NCBI RefSeq assembly: GCF_937616625.2
Contig: NC_065574.1
Span: forward strand, 26,228,501 to 26,292,500
From: Mercurialis annua
Taxonomy: Eukaryota > Streptophyta > Magnoliopsida > Malpighiales > Euphorbiaceae
DNA length: 64,000 bases
Direction of reading: 5' to 3'
Within the stretch, counting starts at the first letter, position 1. The number at the start of each line of letters is the position of its first letter. The position numbers and the translations under genes were made by a program. Below, piece after piece: positions 10,961 to 22,490 of the stretch. The notes beneath the pieces are model-generated. The model saw nothing but the letters and a program-made list of their open reading frames with translations, searched no databases and had not been told where the DNA came from.

Positions 10961-13900
10961 TTATATTACGCAAAGTGTGCGTTAAAAGTGACGCTAAATT
11001 ACTATGTTGCGTCACAAGTTTCTTTCACGCATCGTTCGGATTACCTAAGCATGGTTAGGTTATATTACGCAAAATGTGCGTGAAAAGTGACGCTTGATTA
11101 GTATGTCGCGTCACAAGTCTCTTTAACGCGTCGTTCGGATTACCTAAGCATGGTTAGGTTATATTACGCAAATCGTGCGTTAAAAGTGACGCTAGATTAG
11201 TATGTCGCGTCTCAAGTCTCTTTAACGCCTCGTTCCGATTACCTAAGCATCGTTAGGTTATATTACGCAAAATGTGCTTAAAAAGTGACGCTAGATTAGT
11301 ATATCGCGTATCAAGTGTCTTTAACCCGTCGTTCAGATTACCATGCATATGTCGTGTCACAAGTCTCCCTAACGCGTTGTTATGATTACCTAAGCATGGT
11401 TAGGTTATATTACGCAAAGTGTGCGTTAAAAGTGACGCTAGATTACTATGTCGCGTCAGAAGTTTTTTTAACGCATCGTTCCGATTACCTAAGCATGGTT
11501 AGGTTATATTACGCAAACTGTGCGGACAAAGTGACTCTATATTAGTAAGTCGCGTCTCAACTCTCTTTAACGCGTCGTTTCGATTATCATGCTTATATTG
11601 TGTCTCAAGTCTTTTTAACGCGTTGTTCCGATTACCTATGCATGGTTAGGTTATATTACGCAAAGTGTGTGGGAAAAGTGACTCTAGATTAATATGTTGC
11701 GTCTCAAGTCTCTTTTACGCGTCATTTCGATTACCATGCTTATGTCGCGTCACAAGTCTCTCTAACGCGTCGTTCTGATTACCTAAGCATGGTTAATTTA
11801 TATTATGGAAAGTGTGCGTTAAAAGTGAAGCTAGATTACTATGTCGCTTCACAAGTCACTTTAACGCGTCGTTCCGATTACCTAAGCATGGTTAGGTTAT
11901 ATTACGTAAAGTGTGCGTGAAAAGTGACGCTAGATTAGTATGTCGCGTCACAAGTCTCTTTAACGCGTCGTTCCAATTACCTAAGCATGGTGAATTTATA
12001 TTATGGATAGTGTGCGTTAAAAGTGAAGCTGCATAACTATGTCACGTCTTATGTCTCTTTACCGCGTCGTTTCGATTACCATGCTTATGTCGCGTCACAA
12101 GTCTCTCAAACATGTCGTTCCGATTACCTAATCATGGTTAGGTTGTATTATGCAAAGTGTGCGTTAAAATTGACGGTAGAGTACTATGTCGCGTAGCAAG
12201 TCACTTTAACGCGTCGTTCCGATTACCATAGCATGGTTAGGTTATATAATGCAAAGTGTGCGGGAAAAATGATGTTTGATTTGTATGTTGCGTCTCAAGT
12301 CTTATTAACACGTTGTTACGATATTACCTAAGCATGGTTAGGTTATATTATGCAAAGTGTGCGGGAAAAGTGACTCTATATTAGTATGTCGTGTCTCAAG
12401 TCTCTTTTATGCGTCGTTTTGATTACCATGCTTATGTCGCGTCACAAGTCCCTCTAACGCGTCGTTTGGATTACCTAAGCATGGTTAATTTATATTATGG
12501 AAAGTGTGCGTGAAAAGTGACGCTAGATTAGTATGTCGCGTCACATGTCTCTTTAACGCGTCGTTTCGTTTACCTAAGCATGGTTAGGTAATATACTTAA
12601 AGTTTGCGTGAACATTGATGCTAGATTAGTATGTCGCGTCTCAAGTCTCTTAAACGCGTCGATTCGATTACCTAAGCATGGTTAGGTTATATTATGGAAA
12701 GTGTGCGTTAAAAGTGAAGCTAGATTACTATGTCGCGTCACAAGTCTCTTTAACGCGTCGTTCCGATTACCTAAGCATGGTTAGGTTACATTACGCAAAG
12801 TGTGCGTGAAAAGTGATGCTAGATTAGTAAGTCGCGTCACAAGTCTCTTTAACGCGTCGTTCCGATTACCTAAGAATGGTTAATTTATATTATGGAAAGT
12901 GTGCGTTAAAAGTGAAGCTAGATTACTATGTCGCGTCACAAGTCTCTTTAACGCGTCGTTCCGATTACCTAAGCATGGTTAATGTTACATTACGCAAAGT
13001 GTGCGTGAAAAGTGACGCTAGATTAGTATGTCGCGTCACAAGAGTTAAGAATGGTTAGGTTATATACCCAAAGTGCGCGTGAAGAGTGACGGTAGATTAG
13101 TATGTCGCGTCTCAAGTCTCTTTAACGCGTCGTTTTAATTACCATGCTTATGTCGCGTCACAAGTCTCTCAAACGTGTCATTCCGATTACCAAATCATGG
13201 TTAGGTTATATTATGCAAAGTGTGCGTTAAAATTGACGGTAGAGTACTATGTCGAGTCACAAGTCACTTTAACCTCTCGTTCCGATTACCTTAGCATGGT
13301 TAGGTTATATGACGCAAAGTGTGCGTGAAAAGTGACGCTAGATTTATATGTTGCGTCTCAAGTCTTTTTAACGCGTTGTTCCGATTAACTAAGCATGGTT
13401 AGATTATATTATGCAAAGAATGCTTCAAAAGTGACGCTAGATAAGTTTGTCTCGTCTCAAGTCTCTTTAACCCGTCGTTTTGATTACCTAAGCATGGTTC
13501 GATTAAATTATGCAAAGTGTGCGTGAAAAGTGACGCTAGATTAGTATGTCGCATCTCAAGTCTCTTCAACGCGTCGATTCGATTACCTAAGCATGGTTAC
13601 GTTATATTACGCAAAGTGTGCATGAAAAGTGACGGTTGATTAGTATGTCGCATCTCAAGTCTCTTCAACTCCTCGATTCGATCACCTAAGCATGGTTACG
13701 TTATATTACGCAAAGTGTGCGTGAAAAGTGACGTTGGATTAGTATATCGCGTCACAAGTCTCACTAATGTGGCGTTCCGATTACATATGCATGCTTAGGT
13801 TATATTACGCAAAGTGTGTGTGAAAAGTGACGCTAGATTAGTATGCCGCGTCTCAAGTCTCTGTAACGCGTCCTTTCGATTATTATGGAAAGTGTACATT

Positions 13901-14159
13901 AAATGTGAAGCTAGATTACTATGTCGCGTCACAAGTATCTTTAGCGCGTTGTTCTGATTACCTAAGCATGGTTAGGTTATATTACGCAAAGTGTGCGTGA
14001 ACAGGGACGCCAGATTAGTATGCCGCATCAAAAGTCTCTTTGACGCATCGTTCCGATTACCTAAGCATGGTTAAATATATACGCAAAGTGTGTGTGAAAA
14101 GTGACGCTAGATTAGTATATCGCGTCTCAAGTCTCTTTAACGCGTCGTTCCGATTATCT

Positions 14160-15110
14160 AAGCATGGTTAGGTTATATTACGCAAAGCGTGCGTTAAAAC
14201 TGACGCTAGATTAGTATGTCGCGTCTCAATTCTCTTTAACGCGTCGTTTCGATTACCTAAGCATCGTTAGGTTATATTACGCAAAATGTGCATAGAAAGT
14301 GACGCTAGATTAGTATGTCGCGTGTCAAGTCTCTTTAATGCGTCGTTTCAATTACTATGCTTATGTCGCATCACAACTCTCATTAACGTGTCGTTCCGAA
14401 CACCTAATCATGGTTAGGTTATATGACACAAAGTGTGCGTGAAAGTGACGCTAGTTTAATATGTCACGTCTCATGTCTCTTCAACTCGTCTGTCCGATTA
14501 CCTAAGCATTGTTAGGTTATATTCCGCAAAGTGTGCGTGAAAAGTGACACTAGATTAGTATGCCGCGTCTAATGTCTCTTTAAGGCGTTGGTTCATTACC
14601 AGTCTTATGTTGCGTCACAAGTCTCTCTAACGCATCGTTCAAATTACCTAAGCATGGTTATTTTATATTACGCAAAGTGTGCGTGAAAAGTGAAATAGAT
14701 TAGTATGTCGCATCTCAAGTCTTTTTGACGCAGCGTTCCGATTACTTAACCATGGTTAAGTTAAATTATGCAAAGAGTACGTAAAAAGTGATGCAAGATT
14801 TGTATGTCTTGTCTCAAGTCTCTTTAACTCGTCGTACCGATTACCTAAGTATGGTTAGGTTACATTACGCAAAGGGTGCGTTAAAAGTTACAATAGAATT
14901 AGTATGTCGCGTCTCAAGTCTATTCAACGCGTCGTTTCGATTACCTAAGCATGATTAGGATATGCAAAGTGTGAAAAGTGACGCTAGATTAGTATGTCGC
15001 GTCTCAAGTGTCTTTAACCCGTCGTTTCGATTACCATGCTTATGTCACGTCACAAGCCTCTCTAACGCGTCATTCCGATTACCTTAGCATGGTTTGGTTA
15101 TATTATGCAA
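14160..15110 (+). repeat. Satellite B higher-order block, copy 2
   Basis: A multi-monomer block that recurs at about 15910-16790 (offset about 1752 bp) and, with an extra ~630 bp inside, at about 9410-10960. Shared diagnostic monomers include one with AGTGAAATAGATTAG (10547, 14690, 16443) and one with TTACTATGCTTATGTCGC (9576, 14350, 16110). Boundaries are approximate. Confidence 0.7.
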
Positions 15111-15909
15111 AGTGTGCGTTGAAAGTTACGCTAGATTACGATATCGCGTCACAAGTTTCTATAACGCGTCGTGCCGATTACCTAAGCATGGTTAGGTTAT
15201 ATTATGCAAAGTGTGCATGAAAAGTGACTCTAGATTAGTATGTCGCGTCTCAAATCTCTTTAACGAGTCGTTCCAATTACCTAAGCATGGTTAGGTTATA
15301 TACGCAAAGTGTGCGTGAAAAGTGATGCTAGATTAGTAAGTCGCGTCTCAAGTCTCCTTAACGCGTTGTTTCGATTAGCATGCTTATGTCGCGTCACAAG
15401 TCTCTCTAACATGTCGTTCGATTACCTAATCATGGTTAGGTTATATTACGCAAAGTGTGCGTTAAAAGTGACGCTAGATTTGTATGTTTCGTCTCAAGTC
15501 TATTTCACGCGTCGTTTCGATTACCTAAGCATGGTTAGGTTATATTACGCAAAGTGTGCGTGAAAGGTGACGCTAGATTAGTATGTCGCGTCTTAAGTCT
15601 CTTTAACGCGTCATTTCGATTACCATGCTTATGTCGCGTCACAAGTCTCTCTAACGCGTCATTCCAATTACCAAAGCATTGTAAGGTTATATTACGCAAA
15701 GTGTGCGTGAAAAGTGACACTAGATTAGTATGTCGCGTCTCAAGTCTCTTTAACGCGTTGTTTCAATTACCATGCTTATGTCGCGTTACAAGTCTCTCTA
15801 ACGCGTCGTTCCGATTACCTAAGCATGGTTAGGTAATATTACGCAAAGTGTGCGTGAAAAGTGACGCTAGGTTAGTATGTCGCGTCTCAAGTCTCTTTAA
15901 CGCGTCGTT

Positions 15910-16790
15910 CCGATTATCTAAGCATGGTTAGGTTGTATTATGCATAGCGTGTGTAAAAAGTTACTCGAGATTAGTATGTCGCGTCTGAAGTCTCTTTTAG
16001 GCGTCGTTCAGATTACCTAAGCATCGTAGGTCATATTACGTAAAGTGTGCGTAAAAAGTGACTCTAGATTAGTATGTCCCATTTCAAGTCTCTTTAACGC
16101 TTCGTTTTAATTACTATGCTTATGTCGCGTCACAAGTCTCGTTAACGCGTCGTTCCGAACACCTAAGCATGTTTAGGTTATACTACACAATGTGTGCGTG
16201 AAAAGGGACTCTCGATTAGTATGTCGCATCTCATGTCTCTATAACACGTCGGTTCGATTACCGAAGCATGGTTAGGTTATATTGCGCAAAGTGTGCGTGA
16301 AAAGTGACGCTAGATTAGTATGTCGCATCTAAAGTCTCTTTAAGGCGTCGTTTCATTACCCTTCTTATTTCACGTCACAAGTCTCTCTAACGCTTCGTTC
16401 CAATTACCTATGTATGGTTAGTTTATACTACGCAAAGTGTGCGTGAAAAATGAAATAGATTAGTATGTCGTGTCTCAAGTCTTTTTGACGCGTCTTTCCG
16501 ATTACCTAAGCATGGTTAGGTAAATTATGCAAAGAGTGCGTAAAAAATGATGCTAGATTGGTATGTTGTGTCTCAAGTGCAAAGTGTGCGTTAAAAGTGA
16601 CAATAGATATTAGTATGTCGCGTCTCATGTCTCTTTAACGCGTCGTTTTGATTACCTAAGCGTGGTTAGGTTATATTATGCAAAGTGTGCGTGAAAAGTG
16701 ACGCTAAATTAGTATGTCGAGTCTCAAGTGTCTTTAACCCGTTGTTTCGAATACCATGCTTATGTCGTGTCACAAGTCTCTCTAACGTGT
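15910..16790 (+). repeat. Satellite B higher-order block, copy 3
   Basis: Third copy of the block at 14160-15110. The order of diagnostic monomers is retained, with one shortened monomer near 16575. Confidence 0.7.
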
Positions 16791-17319
16791 TATCCTGATT
16801 ACCTAATCATGGATAAGTTATATAAAAGTGTGCGTTAAAAGTGACGCTAGATTACTATGTTTTGTCACAAGTCTCTTTAACGCGTCGTCCGATTACCTAA
16901 GCATGGCTAGGGTATATTAAGGAAAGTGTGGGTGAAAAGTGACGCTAGATTAGTATGTCTCGTCACAGGTCTCTTTAACGCGTCATTTCGATTACCTAAT
17001 CATGGTTAGGTTATATTAAGCAAAGTGTGCGTCAAAGTGACGCTAGATTAGCATGTCACGTCTCAAGTCTCTTTAACGCGTCATTTCGATTACCATGCTT
17101 ATGTCGCGTCATAAGTCTTTATAACGTGTCGTTCCGACTACCTAATCATGGTTAGGTTATATTACGCAAAGTGTGCGTGAAAAGTGACGCTAGACTAGTA
17201 TGTTGCGTCTCAAGTCTCTTTAACGCGTTGTTCCGATTAAATAAGCATGGTTAGGTTATATTACGCAAAGTGTGCGTGAAAAGTGACGCTAGATTAGTTT
17301 GTCTCGTCTCAAGTCTCTT

Positions 17320-18010
17320 TAACGAGTTGTTCTGATTAAATAAGCATGGTTAGGTTATATTACTCAAAGTGTGGGTGAAAAGTGACGCTAGATTAGTATG
17401 TCTCGTCACATGTCTCTTTAACGCGTCATTCCGATTACCTAATCATGGTTAGGTTATATTAAACAAAGTGTGCGTCAAAGTGACGCTAGATTAGTATGTC
17501 ACGTCTCAAGTCTCTTTAACGCGTCGTTTCGATTACCATACTTATGTCGCGTCACAAGTCTTTCTAACGCGTTGTTCCGACTACCTATTAATGGTTATGT
17601 TATATTATGCAAAGTGTGCGTTAAAATTTACGGTAGAGTAATATTTCGCGTCACAAGTCACTTTAACGCGTCGTTCTGATTACCTAAACATGGTTAGGTT
17701 ATATTACGCAAAGCGTGCGTGAAAAGTGACGCTTGATTAGTATGTTGCGTCTCAAGTCTCTTTAATGCGTTGTTCCGATTAAATAAGCATGGTTAGGTTA
17801 TATAACGCAAAGTGTGCGTTAAAAGTGACGCTAGATTAGTTTGTCGCGTCTCAAGTCTCTTTAACGAGTTGTTCTGATTAACTAAGCATGGTTAGGTTAT
17901 ATTACGCAAAGTGTGCGTGAAAAGTGACGCTAGATTAGTTTGTCGCGTCTCAAGTCTCTTTTACGCGTCGTTTTGATTACTTAAGCATGGTTAGGTTATG
18001 TTAAGCAAAG
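17320..18010 (+). repeat. Satellite B recent duplication, left copy
   Basis: Closely matches about 18780-19450, offset about 1460 bp. Both copies share a monomer with GTGGGTGAAAAGTG, a CAAAGTGTGCGTCAAAGTG deletion and a TTTACGGTAGAGTAATAT variant. Boundaries are approximate. Confidence 0.7.
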
Positions 18011-18779
18011 TGCGCGTGAAAATTGACGCTAGATTAGTATGTCGTGTCTCAACTTTCTTTATCGCGTCGTTTCGATTACCATGGTTATGTCGCGTCAAAA
18101 GTCTCTCTAACGCGTCGTTCCAATTACCTAAGCATTGTAAGGTTATATTACGCAAAATGTGCCTGAAAATTGACGCTAGATTAGTATGTCACGTCTCAAG
18201 TCTCTGTAACGCCTCGTTTCGATTACCATGCTTATGTCGCGAACAAGTCTCTCTAACGCGTTACATGGTCAGGTTATATTATGCAAAGTGTGCGTGAAAA
18301 GTGACGCTAGATTAGTATGTCTCGTCATAGGTCTCTTTAACACGTCATTCCGATTACCTAATCATGGTTAGGTTATATTAAGCAAAGTGTGCGTCAAAGT
18401 GACGCTAGATTAGCATGTCAAGTCTCAAGTCTCTTTAATGCGTCGTTTCGATTACCATGCTTATGTCGCGTCACAAGTCTTTCTAACGCGTCGTTCCGAC
18501 TACCTAATCATGGTTATTTATATTACGCAAAGTGTGCGTTAAAATTTACGGTAGAGTAATATGTCGCGTCACAAGTCACTTTAACGCGTCGTTCTGATTA
18601 CCTAAGCATGGTTAGGTTATATTACGCAAAGTGTGCGTGAAAAGTGACGCTAGATTAGTATGTTGCGTCTCAAGTCTCTTTAACGCGTTGTTCCGATTAA
18701 ATAAGCATGGTTAGGTTATATTACGCAAAGTGTGCGTGAAAAGTGACGCTAGATTAGTTTGTCGCATCTCAAGTCTCTT

Positions 18780-19450
18780 TAACGAGTTGTTCTGATTAAA
18801 TAAGCATGGTTAGGTTATATTACGCAAAGTGTGGGTGAAAAGTGACGCTAGATTAGTATGTCTCGTCACAGGTCTCTTTAACGCGTGAGTCCGATTACCT
18901 AATCATGGTTAGGTTATATTAAGCAAAGTGTGCGTCAAAGTGACGCTAGATTAGTATGTCACGTCTCAAGTCTCTTTAACGCGTCGTTTCGATTACCATT
19001 CTTATATCGCGTCACAAGTCTTTCTAACGCGTCGTTCCGACTACCTAATCATGGTTATGTTATATTACGCAAAGTGTGCGTTAAAATTTACGGTAGAGTA
19101 ATATGTCGCGTCACAAGTCACTTTAACGCGTCGTTCTGATTACCTAAGCATGGTTAGGTTATATTACGCAAAGTATGCGTGAAAAGTAACGCTTGATTAA
19201 TATGTTGCGTCTCAAGTCTCTTTTACGCGTTGTTCCGATTAAATAAGCATGGTTAGGTTATATAACGCAAAGTGTGCGTGAAAAGTGACGCTAGATTAGT
19301 TTGTCGCGTCGCAAGTCTCTTTAACGAGTTGTTCTGATTAACTAAGCATGGTTAGGTTATATTACGCAAAGTGTGCGTGAAAAGTGACGCTAGATTAGTT
19401 TGTCGCGTCTCAAGTCTCTTTCACGCGTCGTTTCGATTACCGAAGCATGG
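18780..19450 (+). repeat. Satellite B recent duplication, right copy
   Basis: Right copy of the block at 17320-18010. Related pieces of the same higher-order unit occur at about 16925 and 18285. Confidence 0.7.
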
Positions 19451-19539
19451 TTAGGTTATATTGCGCAAAGTGTGCGTGAAATTTGACGCTAGATTAGTAT
19501 GTCGCGTCTCAACTTTCTTTATCTCGTCGTTTCGATTAC

Positions 19540-20318
19540 TGATAACGTAGCACATCTAATAGGGGCGAAGCAACCTCGCCAAGAACGAACATCGCTAAGT
19601 CAAGCATTTCACCGATCTGATGACAACTTCCGACCTTCTCCTAAATTACAGATCACACGACTTGGGGGGTCACCAGATCGATGGGCATTCAAACATCATC
19701 CGAGACATTCGTTTTCGATAAGGTCGGATCAAAGATTTTGTCCGGGCTCCAAGATATATCCAACTCAGACCCGGGCCGAGCTCCGGGCTCATGGACCCGA
19801 AAGATCGGATCATACGACACGAGCTTCGAGATATTCTCAAGTGCAAGAACTGTGATAACTTGGTCCCCAAGTTATCCAGGCTTCAGGCTTTGACCGACCT
19901 CCGAGGTCCTGCCCCAGAGCACACGCTCGTGTACCGGATCCTGGGACCACAGAAGATCTTCTGACAGGTACGTGAGGAATGTTCTCTCTGACACACCTAA
20001 CAAACCGCGCCTCACGCAGGGATATTCTTCCACGTAGGCATAACTGAATTCTGGGACCACGCTACTCACAGCCTGCCAGCAAGGCAGGTTTGTCCTTAAA
20101 CCCTAACTATAAATAGAGGGTTTAAGGGCAAACCCTAGGTAATTCTCTTTTTCTACTCACTCAATACTACTCTTTCTCTTCTTCTTCTTCCCTTACCTGA
20201 AATCCTTACTTGAGCGTCGGAGTGAACGTCCGGTGACCCCCACCGGAGTTCCTTCTGATCTCTGTCTGTTTGTGGTGTGCAGGTCGATAGAGCTCGGATC
20301 CCAGTTAGTGATATATCA
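19540..20318 (+). repeat. 5' LTR of the Tat-like element
   Basis: A 779-bp segment starting TGATAACG immediately after satellite B and ending ATATATCA two bases before the primer-binding site, so it has TG...CA ends. It contains a TATA box, a pyrimidine-rich leader near 20172-20205, and two perfect hairpins: 19855-19875 (nine-bp stem, three-base loop) and one near 20070-20087 (CCTGCC/GGCAGG). No second LTR is present, so the left end is deduced from the satellite junction. Confidence 0.85.
20108..20115 (+). promoter_or_regulatory. TATA box in the Tat-like LTR
   Basis: TATAAATA followed by GAGGG. Transcription would be expected to begin about 30 bp downstream, near 20140, leaving a CT-rich leader before the primer-binding site. 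The start is inferred from spacing only. Confidence 0.65.
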
Positions 20319-20320
20319 CT

Positions 20321-20337
20321 TGGCGCCGTCTGTGGGA
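20321..20337 (+). other. Primer-binding site of the Tat-like element
   Basis: TGGCGCCGTCTGTGGGA lies two bases after the LTR end. It begins with TGG, the complement of tRNA CCA, and TGGCGCCG agrees with the end of plant tRNA-Asp as I remember it. The rest matches less well, so the primer tRNA is uncertain. Confidence 0.75.
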
Positions 20338-20404
20338 AACGTGTGATATCCCCTGTTCTGTTCTTGTTCTTTCAACGTTGCTGATCAGATCTTGACAAGA
20401 AACA

Positions 20405-22490
20405 ATGGTTGATGATCCTGTTTTGGAAAGGGTAGACCCCCTTGGGACTACGGTTACCGACGCTAACTTGGTTGGTGGAGTTTCTGCCAGTGGTCGGACC
20501 TCTGTGATCACTGGCTTAACTCCTCCGGCGAATGCTCAGATTGGAGGATCCAGGGCCTCCGGTAGTGGAGATGGTTTTATGCCTTTGTATGGATTGGACA
20601 ACTATCCTAGGGCAAACCCTTTTACCTCAGATGCTAGCCACGCCAACTTATCCACCTCGGGAACCACCGTGCCTCAGAGTTTCCTCCACAATACCTTGTC
20701 TCCCACTCAACACAACTTTCTGGTGGACGCTACGCTGGTGGCTACGGGAATAGGAACAACTTTTGGGCAAGATATACCTCCGGCGGTCTTACAAGCTCAA
20801 GAATATTTAGAATACATGGCTCGCCAACTGCATCAGGCCCAGCAGATGCATTTTGCAGTCATGGCCCAGTATTACCCAGGATACAACCCCACGGCGACCC
20901 CCGTGGCCCCTCCACCCCGAGCTGCTGAGTTTCGGGATGGTCGTCCTCCGAGAGAAGAAGGTCGGAACGATCACCCGCGACCAAGACCTAGGGGTCAGAC
21001 AGAGCATCAAGCGCCAAGGGGCGAAGATCACCGTGATACTAATTTGCCGAGAGACGAAGGTCGGCACGACCGCCCTTTTCCGAGAGACGAAGGTCGGAAT
21101 GATCCTCCTCCTCCTAGAAGGGAGGGGGTGCAAGATGAGAATCTGCCACCGGGGACACAGCGGGGAGACGCTGGCTTGGGGAGGGGAGACCCAGACCCGG
21201 AGGCAGATCCTCTGCGGACCGCAAGAGCAGAAGTTCCACCGTTCAGGAGAAATGGGGCTGAAAGTGTTCACAGCTCGGGAGCAGCGTCACAACATCAGAA
21301 AACTTTGTGTGATGAAGTCACTCGTCTTGTCCAGGCCGAGTTAGATAAGCATAAAGGGCACAAGGCAGAATCTCGACCTTTCACTACTTGTGGCATTGCT
21401 AGCCCGTTGTCAAAGGCTATATGGGATGACCCATTCCCAGATAAGTTTAAATATCCGCCTATTGACAGATATAACGGTAAATCCGACCCGATGACTCATT
21501 TAAGTTGCTTTCAGGTTGCTATGGGAGTCCAAAGTGTCTCAGATGCCACGGTGTGCAAAGTGTTCCCTTCAACGTTGAGTGATGCCGCGCAGAAATGGTA
21601 CCAGAACCTCAAGGAGGGCTCTATTACTAGCTTCAGGGAGCTCGCTATGGCCTTTAAAACTCACTTCGCTCCGAGCATCGAACGAAAGAAAAGATCCAGT
21701 GATTTGAAGAAATGTTTTCAAAAGCAGGGAGAAAGTTTGAAAGCTTATATTGCTCGGTTCAATGCTGAGCCAATCATGATAGAAGATTTGAACGATGATA
21801 CTGCCATTGATGCTATGAAAGACAACACCAGCATGTAGGTCTTCCGAGATAACCTGATCACCAACCCGGTTGACACTTACACCGAGTTGATGGACAGGGC
21901 TTCGAATTATATCAACCTTGATGAGGAGAGGCAGAGGAAAGTATACGGGATGGCTAGCCCGGTTCTCAGTAAACCGCAGAGCACTCAGGGATCTAACCGC
22001 AGTCAAGATCGGTACCGACCTCTGAACGAGACTTCGGGGTACAGGGGTAACAAGTCGTTTAATGCTCAACCCAGTCCGCCTAGCACGGGGCTTGGTACGA
22101 AGCTGAGTTTCAGCATTGGGGGAGGAACGGAAGGATACGTGGACCGAGCAGGGGTACCCAGACAATATGTACCGCTTAACACTCCGAGGGAGCAGATTTT
22201 ATCTTGGATCAAGCACAATAATGAGGAGATTCGTTATCCCCCGAGGCTGGTGAAGGACGGGGACCGGTCCAAGTTCTGCGAATTCCATGATGGCCATGGC
22301 CATGAAATAGAAGAATGTGGGCGTTTGCGGAGTGAGATAGACAAGCTGGTTCGCCAGGGACGATTACAACACTTCGTGGTGGCCAAGGAGGGCCAAGACC
22401 GAGGAAATACAAGGGTCAACTCGGTCAGGTCGGAGCCAGGGGGAGCAGGGAAGCCCAATCCCCATCAAAGAAAACACAAGTCACAGGGGT
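20405..22490 (+). pseudogene. gag: Tat-like gag, interrupted
   Basis: Structural capsid polyprotein of the element, which would assemble virus-like particles in the cytoplasm. The frame opens with ATG at 20405, 84 bases after the primer site begins. Residues ~1-170 are low complexity. Residues ~175-300 are Arg/Asp/Pro-rich with repeated RDEGR-type units. A conserved capsid core lies at about residues 345-450 (YPPIDRYNG near 21450, WYQNLKEGSITSF near 21598). TAG at 21836-21838 breaks the frame, which then continues unchanged from 21839. A CHHC-like zinc knuckle, FCEFHDGHGHEIEEC, is at about 22274-22318. The frame closes at TGA near 22490, and the downstream pol frame is offset by one, consistent with loss of one G in a G run at 22486-22489. 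The stop is probably a former CAG codon. Without it the gag would be about 690 codons. Confidence 0.88.

Larger units (their letters stand above)
9066..19539 (+). repeat. Satellite B array
   Basis: Tandem array of a 99-bp monomer (clean example 19274-19372), carrying GTGCGTGAAAAGTGACGC, TATGTCGCG, TTTAACGCGTCG and AGCATGGTTAGG in that order. A 147-bp variant (clean example 15703-15849) has an extra ~48 bp that partly repeats the TGTCGCG to ACGCGTCG segment. All copies have the same orientation, unlike satellite A. Since 99 and 147 are multiples of three, the array yields repetitive open frames of 60-118 codons on both strands. These lack any non-repeat sequence and I do not regard them as genes. 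I do not recognise the family by name. Confidence 0.95.

Noticed and set aside
9808..19139. Many open frames of 60-99 codons in satellite B on both strands, resembling a repeat protein
   Set aside because: The 99- and 147-bp monomers are multiples of three, so frames persist by arithmetic. They have random starts, no unique sequence, and occur on both strands.
9066..19539. GGTTAG motifs as telomere-like repeats
   Set aside because: Occurs once per 99-bp monomer, not in tandem, and does not match the plant telomere unit.
19499..19855. 118-codon open frame across the satellite B edge
   Set aside because: It spans the satellite/LTR junction by chance and has no recognisable domain.
20807..21344. 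Open frames of 154-163 codons overlapping the Tat-like gag
   Set aside because: Out-of-frame shadows of the gag coding sequence, favoured by its GC-rich low-complexity part.
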